From positions 1 to 64,000 of the forward strand of contig JANOBD010000071.1 in assembly GCA_031411495.1 (NCBI GenBank): a DNA stretch of 64,000 nucleotides, in the 5' to 3' direction. The DNA comes from JANOBD01 sp031411495 (GTDB lineage Bacteria > Planctomycetota > Phycisphaerae > Tepidisphaerales > Tepidisphaeraceae). Shown one piece after another: positions 19,403 to 27,336 of this stretch. Position numbers and translations under genes: made by a program. The notes under the pieces were generated by a model, which was not told the DNA's origin, searched no databases, and saw only the letters and a list, made by a program, of their open reading frames with translations. Numbering within the stretch: position 1 is the stretch's first letter; every line of letters starts with the position of its first letter.

Positions 19403-21199
19403 TCACGCGATTGCCTTCAACCGCTGCGCCTTCGCGGCGCGTTCGATGCCGGGGATGATGAATTCCTTGGTTACCGCGTCCCAGCTCATGAAATCGGCCA
19501 CCTTCTGCCCGCGCTCGATGTACGGCTCGAACTCCTTCGGCGTGACCGGGAGACGCTTCACCAGTTCGCCGGCGATACGCTTGGCTTCGATCAGTTCGAC
19601 GGCCTCGCGTTCGTTTTTGCCGACGCCCAGCAGCTTGTCTTCGAACATCAGGTGATCGGGCAGCCTGGTGTAGTCGGCCTCGATGACGTTGGCGAACGGA
19701 TTTCCGGGTGATGCGAGCCCGGCGCGCTCTGCCGCCTTGCGGACCAGGCCCGCGCAGCCGCAGATGCTGGTGTAGACGCAGATGCCGCCAAAGCTGATCG
19801 GCTCCACCTGGGCGATGCCGAACGGTTCGTAGATCGACTGGCCGAACTCGACATCGGAACCCTTGCGGATGTCCATGAACTCCATGTCGATCGGCATGGC
19901 GTTGCCGCAGGCGCGACGGTCAAAGCCGAACTGGTTGATGTAAATGACTTTCGTGTTGCGTGATCGCGCGTTGAATGCCTGGACGCCTTGGTAGAAATGC
20001 GCTTCGCCGCCGGATAGGTCGGGCGAGCCTTCGCGATGGCTGATGGGCCACTCGTAGCTGCGCTCCATGTGAAGCACATCTTCGGAGCGTCGGCCGGGCA
20101 CTTCGGTGCTGAGGACGAACAGGACGGCCGTCTCGTTGCGCGGGCGAAGTTCGTTCTCAACCTGCGCGAGCACCTTCAGGTCGCGCCACATGCCCTTGCT
20201 GGGCACGAGGCGGGTCACGTGGGTGAAGACGAAGTCGGGCTCGTAGCCGAGGAGCGCCGCGCAGTATTTGCGAAGCTTGTTGCGGCTTCGCATCTTGCCT
20301 TCCATGTCGATCGAGAAGTGCGGGACGCCGTTGTAGGCGAGCGATGCGTCCACATGCGCGAACGATTCGCCCATGAAGCGGAACTCCTTGAGGACGTAAT
20401 CGCCGACGCCGAAGATCTCGTCGCAGTATTTGACGTTCTTGATCAGCGCGTGCTTGTAGTAATCGTCCTGCGGGCCGAAGACGTCTTCGACGTGATGGCC
20501 GTTGGGCAGGGCGAGCTTCATCGCGTTGTAGAACATCGTGTCGTGGCCGTGGTGGTGTTCGATGATCCGGCGCATCGTCGCGACTTCGTGGGCGTAGAAG
20601 ATCGAGCGGAAGCCGCCGGCTTCGCCTTCCATGATGGCCGCCATCACGGTCGGCATGCCCATGTACTCGTGCGACAGGATGACCGCGGGGTTGACCGTGC
20701 TGGCGGCACCCATAGCGCGGAGAAGGGCGATGGTCGGCTCGGCGAGGCGCATCCACTGCTCGTAATCCCAGATGTGGTCGTAGCGCCCGCTGTTGACGCC
20801 GAACTTCTCCCAGCATTTGAACTTGAACAGTCCGATGCGCTTCTCGTCATATCGGGAGACGTCGATGAGCAGGATTTCGGGAACGGCGGTGACGCCGGTG
20901 TCTTTTTCGCTGAACTTGCGTCGCCCATAAATGATTCCGACGCCGAAGGTGTCTTCAATTTCCTTGATCGCCTGGCCGAGCGGAGTGCGGTTGATGCCGT
21001 CGAGCGAGCTGTACAGGACTTCGCCGTTGACGCCGAGACGTTGTTCGCCTTCCTCGCCGGTATGCCAGTAAGGTCCGACAAGAATGTTGCGGCGGGTGTT
21101 GGCGAGATAGTGTTTGCTGGTCAGAAGGCCCTGGAGGACGGCGCCGATGCCGCCGATCTTCTGGACGGCTTCGTGGGTGACGTGGACGACGGTGTGCAT
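19403..21199 (-). CDS. glycogen synthase-like glycosyltransferase (GT-B fold)
   Basis: 598 residues from the ATG at 21199. The N-terminus MHTVVHVTHEAVQKIGGIGA has the KxGG-type loop of GT5/GT3 glycogen synthases that binds the nucleotide sugar. The central HEYMGMPTVMAA and FYAHEVATMRRIIEHHHGHD are metal- or acceptor-site-like His-rich segments. Near the C-terminus, SIYEPFGIAQVEPISFGGIC carries the E-x7-E motif used in GT-B catalysis. Likely role: glycogen or another alpha-glucan synthesis, or a related sugar transfer. Length and motif layout fit an atypical bacterial family member rather than classical GlgA. Confidence 0.82.
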   Translation of the reverse strand: MHTVVHVTHEAVQKIGGIGAVLQGLLTSKHYLANTRRNILVGPYWHTGEEGEQRLGVNGEVLYSSLDGINRTPLGQAIKEIEDTFGVGIIYGRRKFSEKDTGVTAVPEILLIDVSRYDEKRIGLFKFKCWEKFGVNSGRYDHIWDYEQWMRLAEPTIALLRAMGAASTVNPAVILSHEYMGMPTVMAAIMEGEAGGFRSIFYAHEVATMRRIIEHHHGHDTMFYNAMKLALPNGHHVEDVFGPQDDYYKHALIKNVKYCDEIFGVGDYVLKEFRFMGESFAHVDASLAYNGVPHFSIDMEGKMRSRNKLRKYCAALLGYEPDFVFTHVTRLVPSKGMWRDLKVLAQVENELRPRNETAVLFVLSTEVPGRRSEDVLHMERSYEWPISHREGSPDLSGGEAHFYQGVQAFNARSRNTKVIYINQFGFDRRACGNAMPIDMEFMDIRKGSDVEFGQSIYEPFGIAQVEPISFGGICVYTSICGCAGLVRKAAERAGLASPGNPFANVIEADYTRLPDHLMFEDKLLGVGKNEREAVELIEAKRIAGELVKRLPVTPKEFEPYIERGQKVADFMSWDAVTKEFIIPGIERAAKAQRLKAIA

Positions 21200-21430
21200 A
21201 GTTGATCTCGTGTTGAGCGGACAAAGCATTATCGACAATCACTCGGTGTGACAACCTGAAATGTGCTATTGGAGGCACAAATGTAGGGTGATATTCCAAG
21301 AAATGGCAGTCTCCAAGCGTGCGTCAGCTTTCGGACGCGCTGTCGCGGCCGGGCGGGACTCACGCGTTCGGAAGAATCTTCGCTTCGTGGTGCTTCGCGA
21401 CCGTTTGATGTTCGGATATTCTGACGGTTT

Positions 21431-23011
21431 GTGCCCGACATCGTTCTTGCCACCATCAACGCCAAGTTCATCCATGCCGCGTTCGGCCTGCGGTACCTGC
21501 GCGCCAACCTCGGAACGCTTCGTGAGCGATCGACGATTCTCGAGTTCGATCTCCAGCAGCGGCCGGTGGATATGCTCGAGCGGATTCTCGAACAGAGCCC
21601 GAAAATCGTCGGCGTGGGCGTCTATATCTGGAACGTCGTCGCCTCGCTGCAACTCGTCAGCGAACTCAAACGCGTCCGGCCCGACATCACCGTCATCATT
21701 GGCGGCCCGGAGGTGAGCCACGAAACCGATCAGCAGGAGATCTGCCGGCTCGCGGATTACGTCATCACCGGCGAGGCGGATCTGGCGTTCGCGGAGTTGT
21801 GCGGGCAGTTGCTTGTGGAAAAGCGGAGACCGTTGATTCGGCGAATCGATGCCACACTGCCGGAGTTCGAAATCAGATCCAAGAGCCCAGCGATGGCAAT
21901 CACGGGGCGTTCGGATCAGACAGCGGAGGTCATCGCGCTCCCGTACGCCGAATACACCGATGCCGATCTGAAGCATCGCATCATCTACGTCGAAGCGTCG
22001 CGCGGCTGTCCGTTCTCGTGCGAGTTTTGTCTGTCTTCGCTCGATGTGCCGGTGCGGAACGTGCCGACGGATGCGTTCCTCGTGTCGATGCAGAACCTTT
22101 TCGATCGAGGTTGTCGGCAGTTTAAGTTCGTGGATCGCACGTTCAACCTGAACCTCGGCATCGCGAGTTCGATCCTGAAGTTCTTCCTCGATCGCTACGA
22201 GCCCGGCCTGTTCGTGCATTTTGAGATGGTGCCCGATCGTTTGCCCGAAGGATTGCGGACGCTGATCAAACAATTCCCGGCCGGCGCGCTGCAGTTTGAG
22301 GTGGGGATCCAGAGTTTCAATCCCGAAGTCGAGGCGCTGATCTCACGCCGGCAAAACCACGAAAAGCTTGAAGACAACCTCCGCTGGTTGAGGCGGGAAA
22401 CCGGTGTGCATGTCCACGCCGACCTGATCGTCGGCCTGCCCGGCGAAGACGTCGCGAGCTTCGGCCGCGGGTTCGACACGTTGGTCGAACTCGGGCCGCA
22501 GGAGATCCAGGTCGGCATCCTCAAGCGGCTGCGCGGCACGCCGATCGTCCGGCACGATGAGGCATGGGGCATGGTCTACTCGCCGACGCCGCCTTACGAA
22601 GTCCTGCAGACGAAGCTGATCTCCTTCGCGCAGATGCAGGCCATGCGGCGGTTCAGCCGGTATTGGGATCTCGTTGCCAACTCTGGCAGCTTCACTTCGA
22701 CGCTGAAGCTACTCCTGGCCGACGGGCCGTTCGCCAACTTCACACGGTTTGCCGACTGGATCTGGCAACGGGCGGGCAATCGAACGCATGGGATCGCGCT
22801 CAATCCACTCGCGGAGATGGTTTTCGAGTTCCTGACACTCGATCCGGCTTTGGATCGGCGCACCGCCGCCGCCAATGCGTTGGTGGCCGATTTCAGCCGA
22901 ACCGGCCGCGAATGCCCGGCATCAATCCTGAATCATGCGTCGATTCGTCCCGAACCCCGCTCGCGGAAGGACCGGGTCGCGCCACGTCGGCAGTCACGGC
23001 ATCTCGCCTGA
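21431..23011 (+). CDS. B12-binding-domain radical SAM protein (DUF4080 type)
   Basis: 526 residues starting from a GTG at 21431 (MPDIVLATINAKFIHAAFGL). An N-terminal cobalamin-binding-like Rossmann domain is visible (VGVGVYIWNVVASLQLV, then TVIIGGPEVSHE), followed by the radical SAM cluster motif C-x3-C-x2-C in ASRGCPFSCEFCLSSLD and the GGxP-like IVGLPGEDVASF. The C-terminal part matches the DUF4080 region. These enzymes use a 4Fe-4S cluster and SAM to start radical chemistry; the substrate is unknown. A small zincin gene follows 150 bp downstream. It is divergent from the glycosyltransferase. Confidence 0.87.
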   Translation: MPDIVLATINAKFIHAAFGLRYLRANLGTLRERSTILEFDLQQRPVDMLERILEQSPKIVGVGVYIWNVVASLQLVSELKRVRPDITVIIGGPEVSHETDQQEICRLADYVITGEADLAFAELCGQLLVEKRRPLIRRIDATLPEFEIRSKSPAMAITGRSDQTAEVIALPYAEYTDADLKHRIIYVEASRGCPFSCEFCLSSLDVPVRNVPTDAFLVSMQNLFDRGCRQFKFVDRTFNLNLGIASSILKFFLDRYEPGLFVHFEMVPDRLPEGLRTLIKQFPAGALQFEVGIQSFNPEVEALISRRQNHEKLEDNLRWLRRETGVHVHADLIVGLPGEDVASFGRGFDTLVELGPQEIQVGILKRLRGTPIVRHDEAWGMVYSPTPPYEVLQTKLISFAQMQAMRRFSRYWDLVANSGSFTSTLKLLLADGPFANFTRFADWIWQRAGNRTHGIALNPLAEMVFEFLTLDPALDRRTAAANALVADFSRTGRECPASILNHASIRPEPRSRKDRVAPRRQSRHLA

Positions 23012-23163
23012 CAGTTCGACAGACCGAATTGGCGTCGGTTTTGACGAAACCCATCGCATTTCGGCGCGTGAATGACCGATTGCGCCAAAGCACGACCGAA
23101 AATCCGCGCGCGGTCCTTGCGAGGCTCAAGGTTTGCTTTCGCTACTCCGCCGAGGCGATTTTG

Positions 23164-23544
23164 ATGCCGATTCGAGTAACCAGCGAGCAATTGGACCAGA
23201 TGGTCACGCGGGCCATCGCCCGGCTGCCGGAGCAGTTTCGATCGGCATTGGAGGTCGTCCCGGTTCGGGTCCGGGCTCGGCCGACGAGCGAACAATTGCG
23301 TTCGCTCGGTTTGGATGAGACGGAATTGTTACTAGGGCTCTATGAAGGCGTTCCGCTAACGGAGCGAAGCGTCAACGATTCGCCTCGCATGCCAGACCAG
23401 ATCACGCTCTTTGCTGAGGATTTGGAAGACGCGTGCGACTCGTTCGAGCAACTGGAAGACGAGGTACGGGTTACGCTCTTCCATGAGCTGGGCCATTACT
23501 TCGGATTTGATGAAGAGGACCTGGACAATCTTGGTTACGGCTAA
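23164..23544 (+). CDS. small metallopeptidase-like protein (minimal zincin)
   Basis: 126 residues from ATG 23164. The single recognisable site is FHELGHYFGFDEEDLDNLGYG at the C-terminus: HExxH followed by the downstream Asp/Glu, as in the PF06262 minimal zincin family. The N-terminal half (VTSEQLDQMVTRAIARLPEQ) and the LYEGVPLTERS hairpin are also typical. Proteolytic activity has not been generally shown for this family. The longer upstream frame overlaps the radical SAM gene and is a shadow. Confidence 0.85.
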   Translation: MPIRVTSEQLDQMVTRAIARLPEQFRSALEVVPVRVRARPTSEQLRSLGLDETELLLGLYEGVPLTERSVNDSPRMPDQITLFAEDLEDACDSFEQLEDEVRVTLFHELGHYFGFDEEDLDNLGYG

Positions 23545-23799
23545 GTAAGGCCAACTACAGTCCGATAAAGATGTTACGAATAATGCAGCCGCTTGGGAGT
23601 AGAGGCCGATGGTGTAACGATGCGTCGAAGGTTGTCGTCAACGTAACGCATGGAGCAGAGCCCATTTGGGAAAATGGCGCTTGATTGTCCGGTAATACTG
23701 GGCAAGATGAGGTGTCCGGCCGCGAACGGAGTGGTCAGCGGCGAGGGTGGGAGATTTTCGGTTCGTCTGTAACTTGTGGAATCGTTTGTCAGGAGTCGT

Positions 23800-24639
23800 A
23801 TGAAACGCACACTCGCTTTATTGCTTCTCGCCGGGTCTGTCGCCGGCGTACTCGGCCTGGCACCGTCCGGCGAACCCACCACCTACACCGGCCTGACGTC
23901 AGCGAGCGACACGCGTAAGCTCGGCTTCGATATTCGAGGCGTCATCTCCAAAGTCGAAGTGAAAAAGAACCAGAAGGTCAAAGCCGGTGACCCGCTCATT
24001 TCGCTGGATGACCGCGAAGAACGCGCCCGGCTCGAATACTACAAGAAACGTGCCAACACCGACTTGCAGGTCGCCGAGGCCGAAGAAACCTACAACATCA
24101 AGAAGATCGATTACGACAAGAAGCTCTCGCTCTTCAACCAGAACAAAGTCGCCACCGAGTTCGAAGTGAAGACCGCCGAGGCGGAAATGAATATCGCCAA
24201 GATCAAGATCGATCAGGCGAAGCACGACAGCGAGGTCGCGACGGCCGAAATGTTGGCTCAACAGATGCGCGTCGACCGCATGTCGGTCTTCGCGCCCATG
24301 GACGGCGAAATCGCCGATGTAATCGTCAAGCCGGGCGAGCAGGTCGACGAGTCCAAACCGGTGTTGCAGATCGTGGACCTCGATCCGCTCTATGTCGATG
24401 TCACACTCGTCGACACGTCGGTGGTTCAAAAGCTCAAAATCGGCCAGGCAATTCGCGTCCGCTACGGCAAGGAATCTCAGTGGCTCAATGCCACAGTGGA
24501 TGCGATCGATACCGAGGCCGATAAGCGCTCCGGCACGCACCCGTTCCGCCTCAGCCTCCCGAACCCGGAAATGCGTCCGGGTGGACAGAAAGTCGAAGTG
24601 GAGATTCCGTCGTCGGCGATGGCGGATGCGAAACAGTGA
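23800..24639 (+). CDS. HlyD/RND-type periplasmic adaptor protein
   Basis: 279 residues from the ATG at 23800 (AGGAG four bases upstream). A signal peptide (MKRTLALLLLAGSVAGVLGL) precedes a biotinyl-lipoyl half-motif GVISKVEVKKNQKVKAGDPL, a coiled-coil hairpin at about residues 65-160 rich in Lys/Glu, the second half-motif VFAPMDGEIADVIVKPGEQV and a beta-barrel domain. Adaptors of this family bridge an inner-membrane transporter to an outer-membrane channel. Here no ABC, RND or MFS pump is adjacent; the neighbours are a GAF-HlyD protein, a PqqD/S2P/HlyD fusion and a SecA-like ATPase, so it is probably one part of that machine. Confidence 0.88.
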   Translation: MKRTLALLLLAGSVAGVLGLAPSGEPTTYTGLTSASDTRKLGFDIRGVISKVEVKKNQKVKAGDPLISLDDREERARLEYYKKRANTDLQVAEAEETYNIKKIDYDKKLSLFNQNKVATEFEVKTAEAEMNIAKIKIDQAKHDSEVATAEMLAQQMRVDRMSVFAPMDGEIADVIVKPGEQVDESKPVLQIVDLDPLYVDVTLVDTSVVQKLKIGQAIRVRYGKESQWLNATVDAIDTEADKRSGTHPFRLSLPNPEMRPGGQKVEVEIPSSAMADAKQ

Positions 24640-24659
24640 GTGGGTCTGGTTCCAATTGG

Positions 24660-24775
24660 TGTCACCCTGAGGTAGCCTTCGGGTACTCAGTCCATGCTCC
24701 GAAGGGTCTTGCATATATCGTGAGGATTGTCGTTTGGTACACCGGCGAGATGCTTCGGCGTACCTCAGCATGACA
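24660..24775. repeat. intergenic palindromic element with TGTCA(C/T)CCTGAGGTA-like ends
   Basis: TGTCACCCTGAGGTA at 24660-24674 is mirrored at 24761-24775 as TACCTCAGCATGACA (13 of 15 positions pair), with inner CTTCGGGTA/CCGAAGG pairs that add secondary structure. It fills most of the gap between the two adaptor genes. This style of element is known as a dispersed intergenic repeat in several phyla. It may affect the RNA level of the downstream operon genes. Confidence 0.7.
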
Positions 24776-24822
24776 GTCTCTCGGTAATTTCAATCGCGCA
24801 GGGTTTAGATCGGAGTCTTGAC

Positions 24823-26874
24823 GTGTCTACGCTACTCGAATCCTCCCAACCCGAGAAACAACAGAAGCAGCAGCGCGAGCAGCAGGAACAGCAGCAGGCG
24901 ATCGTCCGATCCCGGCTCGTTGCCAAGCTGCTCAACCCTGTTCCCGACATTCGAGAGTTTCTCTACAACCTCGTCTACACGCAGGCGGTGGTTGTGGTGG
25001 GCACCGAAGCGGCTGCATTCCTCGTCGAGCCGGGTCAGGAAGAAGGCCAGATCGGCCTGGCGAATGTCGCGCACATCCGCCCCGACCAGAGCGCGCCGGA
25101 TGTAAAGCAGAAGGCACTCGAAGCCTTCGGCCAGCTCATCGGCAACTGTTACCGCACTGGCCAGGACGCGGCCATTAAGGTGCAGGACGATCCCAACGAC
25201 CTCACCTTCGAACCCCAATACTGTCTGGTCACGCTGCTGCGCCATGAGAATCGCGTCGTCGCGGCGACTGCGGTCGTTACCCGTTGCCGCAACGAGAACA
25301 GCGCCAACCAGCGTCTCGAGATGATGCAGCTCGTCGCCGGCTACTTCGACTTGTGGATGCTTCGCCGCAACACCGAAACGCTCCGCGTGATGGCGCAGAA
25401 CCATCAGGACGTGCTTCAATACGCCAGCGCCATCAGCACGAGCGACGGCTTCCAGAACGCCGTCAACAACGTCTGTAACGAACTCGCCACCCGCACGGGC
25501 GCGACCCGCGTCAGCATCGGCTGGGCCCGGCCGCGCAGCGACGGCGAATGCGACATCAAGCTCGCCGGCCTGTCGCACACCGAACAGTTCGATAAGAAGC
25601 AGGAGCTTTCCGTCCAGCTCGTGAAGGTGATGGAGGAGTGCGTCGATCAGCAGGAAATCGTCCAGTACGACCCGACCGACGAAAACGCGACGACTCAGAA
25701 TGTCACGCGCGAAGCACAAGCGCTTTCGCGCATGGAAGGCGGCAACCGCGTCGTCAGCCTGCCGATGCGGCACAAGGGTGAACTCGTTGGTGTTCTCTCG
25801 TTGGAATTTCCCAACGACAAAAAGCCGAGCGACCACGAGACGACCGGCCTGGCCGTTGCTAGCGAGATGCTCGGACCGATCCTCGTCGATCGCCACGCGA
25901 ATGACCGCTGGCTTATCACGAAGGCGGGCATCAGCGCCCGCGACACCTGGAAGATGCTTGTCGGCCCGAAGTACTGGCTGGCCAAGCTGTGCGTGATCGG
26001 CGGCTTGCTCGGCGTCTGGGTGTTGTGTGGCGGATACGTTCCCTTCTGGGAAGCGCCGTACTACAAGGCGCTGACGATGACGACCTACAAGGTCAAAGCC
26101 CCCTTCCGATTCATCAGCGAAGAAAAGCGCGTCATCAGCGTGCCGTTCGACGCGGCGAGAATCGAGGAAGTGCTTGTTCGTCCCGGAGATGATGTGAAGA
26201 AGGGCCAGGTTCTTCTTCGCTTCGACACGCGCGAGCTCAAGAACAAGTTGATCGAGTCCCAGGCCGAAGAGGCGCGGGCGTTGATCGAGTATGACCGGAT
26301 GATCGGCGGCCGGAGCGAGAAGGGTCAGGATCAGACCTCCGAAGCGATGGAAGCCAAGGCCAAGGCCGAGGGCGCACACGCACAGGGCGAACAGATCAAG
26401 GTTCAACTCGATCAGGCCGAAGTGAAGGCCACGATCGACGGCCGGATCATGACCGGCGACTTGCGCGACAAGGTTGGCGCGACGATGAAACTTGGCGACG
26501 AACTCTTCCAGCTCGCCGAGGTCGGCAAGCTCAAGGTCGAGATCACCCTCAACGAGCGCGACGTCCAGCGCGTCCACGACGCCACGACCGCGAAGCAGCC
26601 GAGCATCGGCGCAATCTCCACCAGTTCGCGTCCGGACCTGTCGAGCCCGATCATCGTCGAGCGCATCGTCCCGTCCGAGCAGCCGCAGCAGGGCCAGAAC
26701 GTCTTCACCGTTTACGCAAAGATCGACGAGAGCAAGGTCGACAAGAAGGTCGCCCAGACCTGGCTCCCCGGCATGGCCGGCCAGGCCGCCATCGAGGAAG
26801 AAAAGCGCACGCTGCTTTACCAGTGGACGCATCGACTGGTGGATTGGGCGCGGCTCAAGCTGTGGATTTTCTAG
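24823..26874 (+). CDS. GAF domain plus HlyD-like membrane adaptor fusion
   Basis: 683 residues from a GTG at 24823, chosen because GGAG lies 7 bp upstream; the frame extends further back through the repeat. A very Gln-rich N-terminus (QKQQREQQEQQQ) leads to a cytoplasmic GAF-like region at about residues 200-360 (NAVNNVCNELATRTGATRVS and VVSLPMRHKGELVGVLSLEF). One TM at about 395-415 (CVIGGLLGVWVLCGGYVPF) is followed by a lipoyl/HlyD part (IEEVLVRPGDDVKKGQVLL, a coiled coil, then VKATIDGRIMTGDLRDKVGA). So a small-molecule or protein sensor module is joined to an envelope adaptor. I know of no classical exporter subunit with this build. Confidence 0.85.
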   Translation: MSTLLESSQPEKQQKQQREQQEQQQAIVRSRLVAKLLNPVPDIREFLYNLVYTQAVVVVGTEAAAFLVEPGQEEGQIGLANVAHIRPDQSAPDVKQKALEAFGQLIGNCYRTGQDAAIKVQDDPNDLTFEPQYCLVTLLRHENRVVAATAVVTRCRNENSANQRLEMMQLVAGYFDLWMLRRNTETLRVMAQNHQDVLQYASAISTSDGFQNAVNNVCNELATRTGATRVSIGWARPRSDGECDIKLAGLSHTEQFDKKQELSVQLVKVMEECVDQQEIVQYDPTDENATTQNVTREAQALSRMEGGNRVVSLPMRHKGELVGVLSLEFPNDKKPSDHETTGLAVASEMLGPILVDRHANDRWLITKAGISARDTWKMLVGPKYWLAKLCVIGGLLGVWVLCGGYVPFWEAPYYKALTMTTYKVKAPFRFISEEKRVISVPFDAARIEEVLVRPGDDVKKGQVLLRFDTRELKNKLIESQAEEARALIEYDRMIGGRSEKGQDQTSEAMEAKAKAEGAHAQGEQIKVQLDQAEVKATIDGRIMTGDLRDKVGATMKLGDELFQLAEVGKLKVEITLNERDVQRVHDATTAKQPSIGAISTSSRPDLSSPIIVERIVPSEQPQQGQNVFTVYAKIDESKVDKKVAQTWLPGMAGQAAIEEEKRTLLYQWTHRLVDWARLKLWIF

Positions 26875-26877
26875 GGA

Positions 26878-27334
26878 GTGGGCAGTCGGCAGTGGGCGGT
26901 GGGCAGTAAGAGGGAGAAAGAAGTGGCACGGAACTTTCGTGAGCTTCTGGTCTGGCAAAAGTCCGTCGCGGTATCGGTGGAGATCTATCGGGAGACATGA
27001 AGTTGGCCCATAGATGAGATGTAGGGACTGACATCGCAGGTGAGACGATCGGGTGTTTCGATTGTGTCAAATATCGCCGAAGGCGAGGGAAGAAACGCTC
27101 CGAAAGAGTTCTGTCGGTTCCTGCAGATTGCCCATGGATCGCTGAGAGAGTTGGAAGCCCAGTTGTTCATTGCACGTGAACTCGGCTATTTGGAACATGG
27201 TTCATTCGATCATCTCGACAACGCGTGCATCGAGATCGGCCGAATGCTGAACGGGTTGATGCGAAGTCTGCGGCAACGGCAAGCTGAATGATCTGCATTT
27301 CCTGCCCACCGCCCACTGCCCACCGCCCACTACA
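26878..27334. mobile_element. IVP (23S intervening-sequence-protein) cassette with inverted-repeat ends
   Basis: A GTGGGCAGT-rich segment at 26878-26910 is mirrored at 27303-27334 (CCCACCGCCCACTGCCCACC type) with about 90% pairing. The repeats enclose one small gene remnant of the four-helix-bundle family. The cassette lies exactly between the GAF-HlyD stop and the PqqD/S2P start, and its right end reaches to 2 bp before the downstream ATG, so it has probably replaced the normal ribosome-binding site. Confidence 0.7.
26923..27291 (+). pseudogene. four-helix-bundle protein (S23/IVP family), broken by two stops
   Basis: From the GTG at 26923 (GGGAGAAAGAA upstream) the frame reads ARNFRELLVWQKSVAVSVEI, then a TGA after IYRET (at 26998-27000), then SWPIDEM and a TAG (at 27019-27021, where the family has Tyr in DEMYGLTSQ), then GLTSQVRRSGVSIVSNIAEG and a normal end. 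Both stops are in the same frame as the rest, so each is a point change in an otherwise recognisable gene. The family was first found inside 23S rRNA intervening sequences and elsewhere occurs as a stand-alone cassette. Confidence 0.85.
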
Positions 27335-27336
27335 CA

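Noticed and set aside
24832..26958. 708-residue minus-strand frame opposite the GAF-HlyD gene
   Set aside because: A shadow frame with biased composition; the plus strand has continuous GAF, TM and HlyD motifs.
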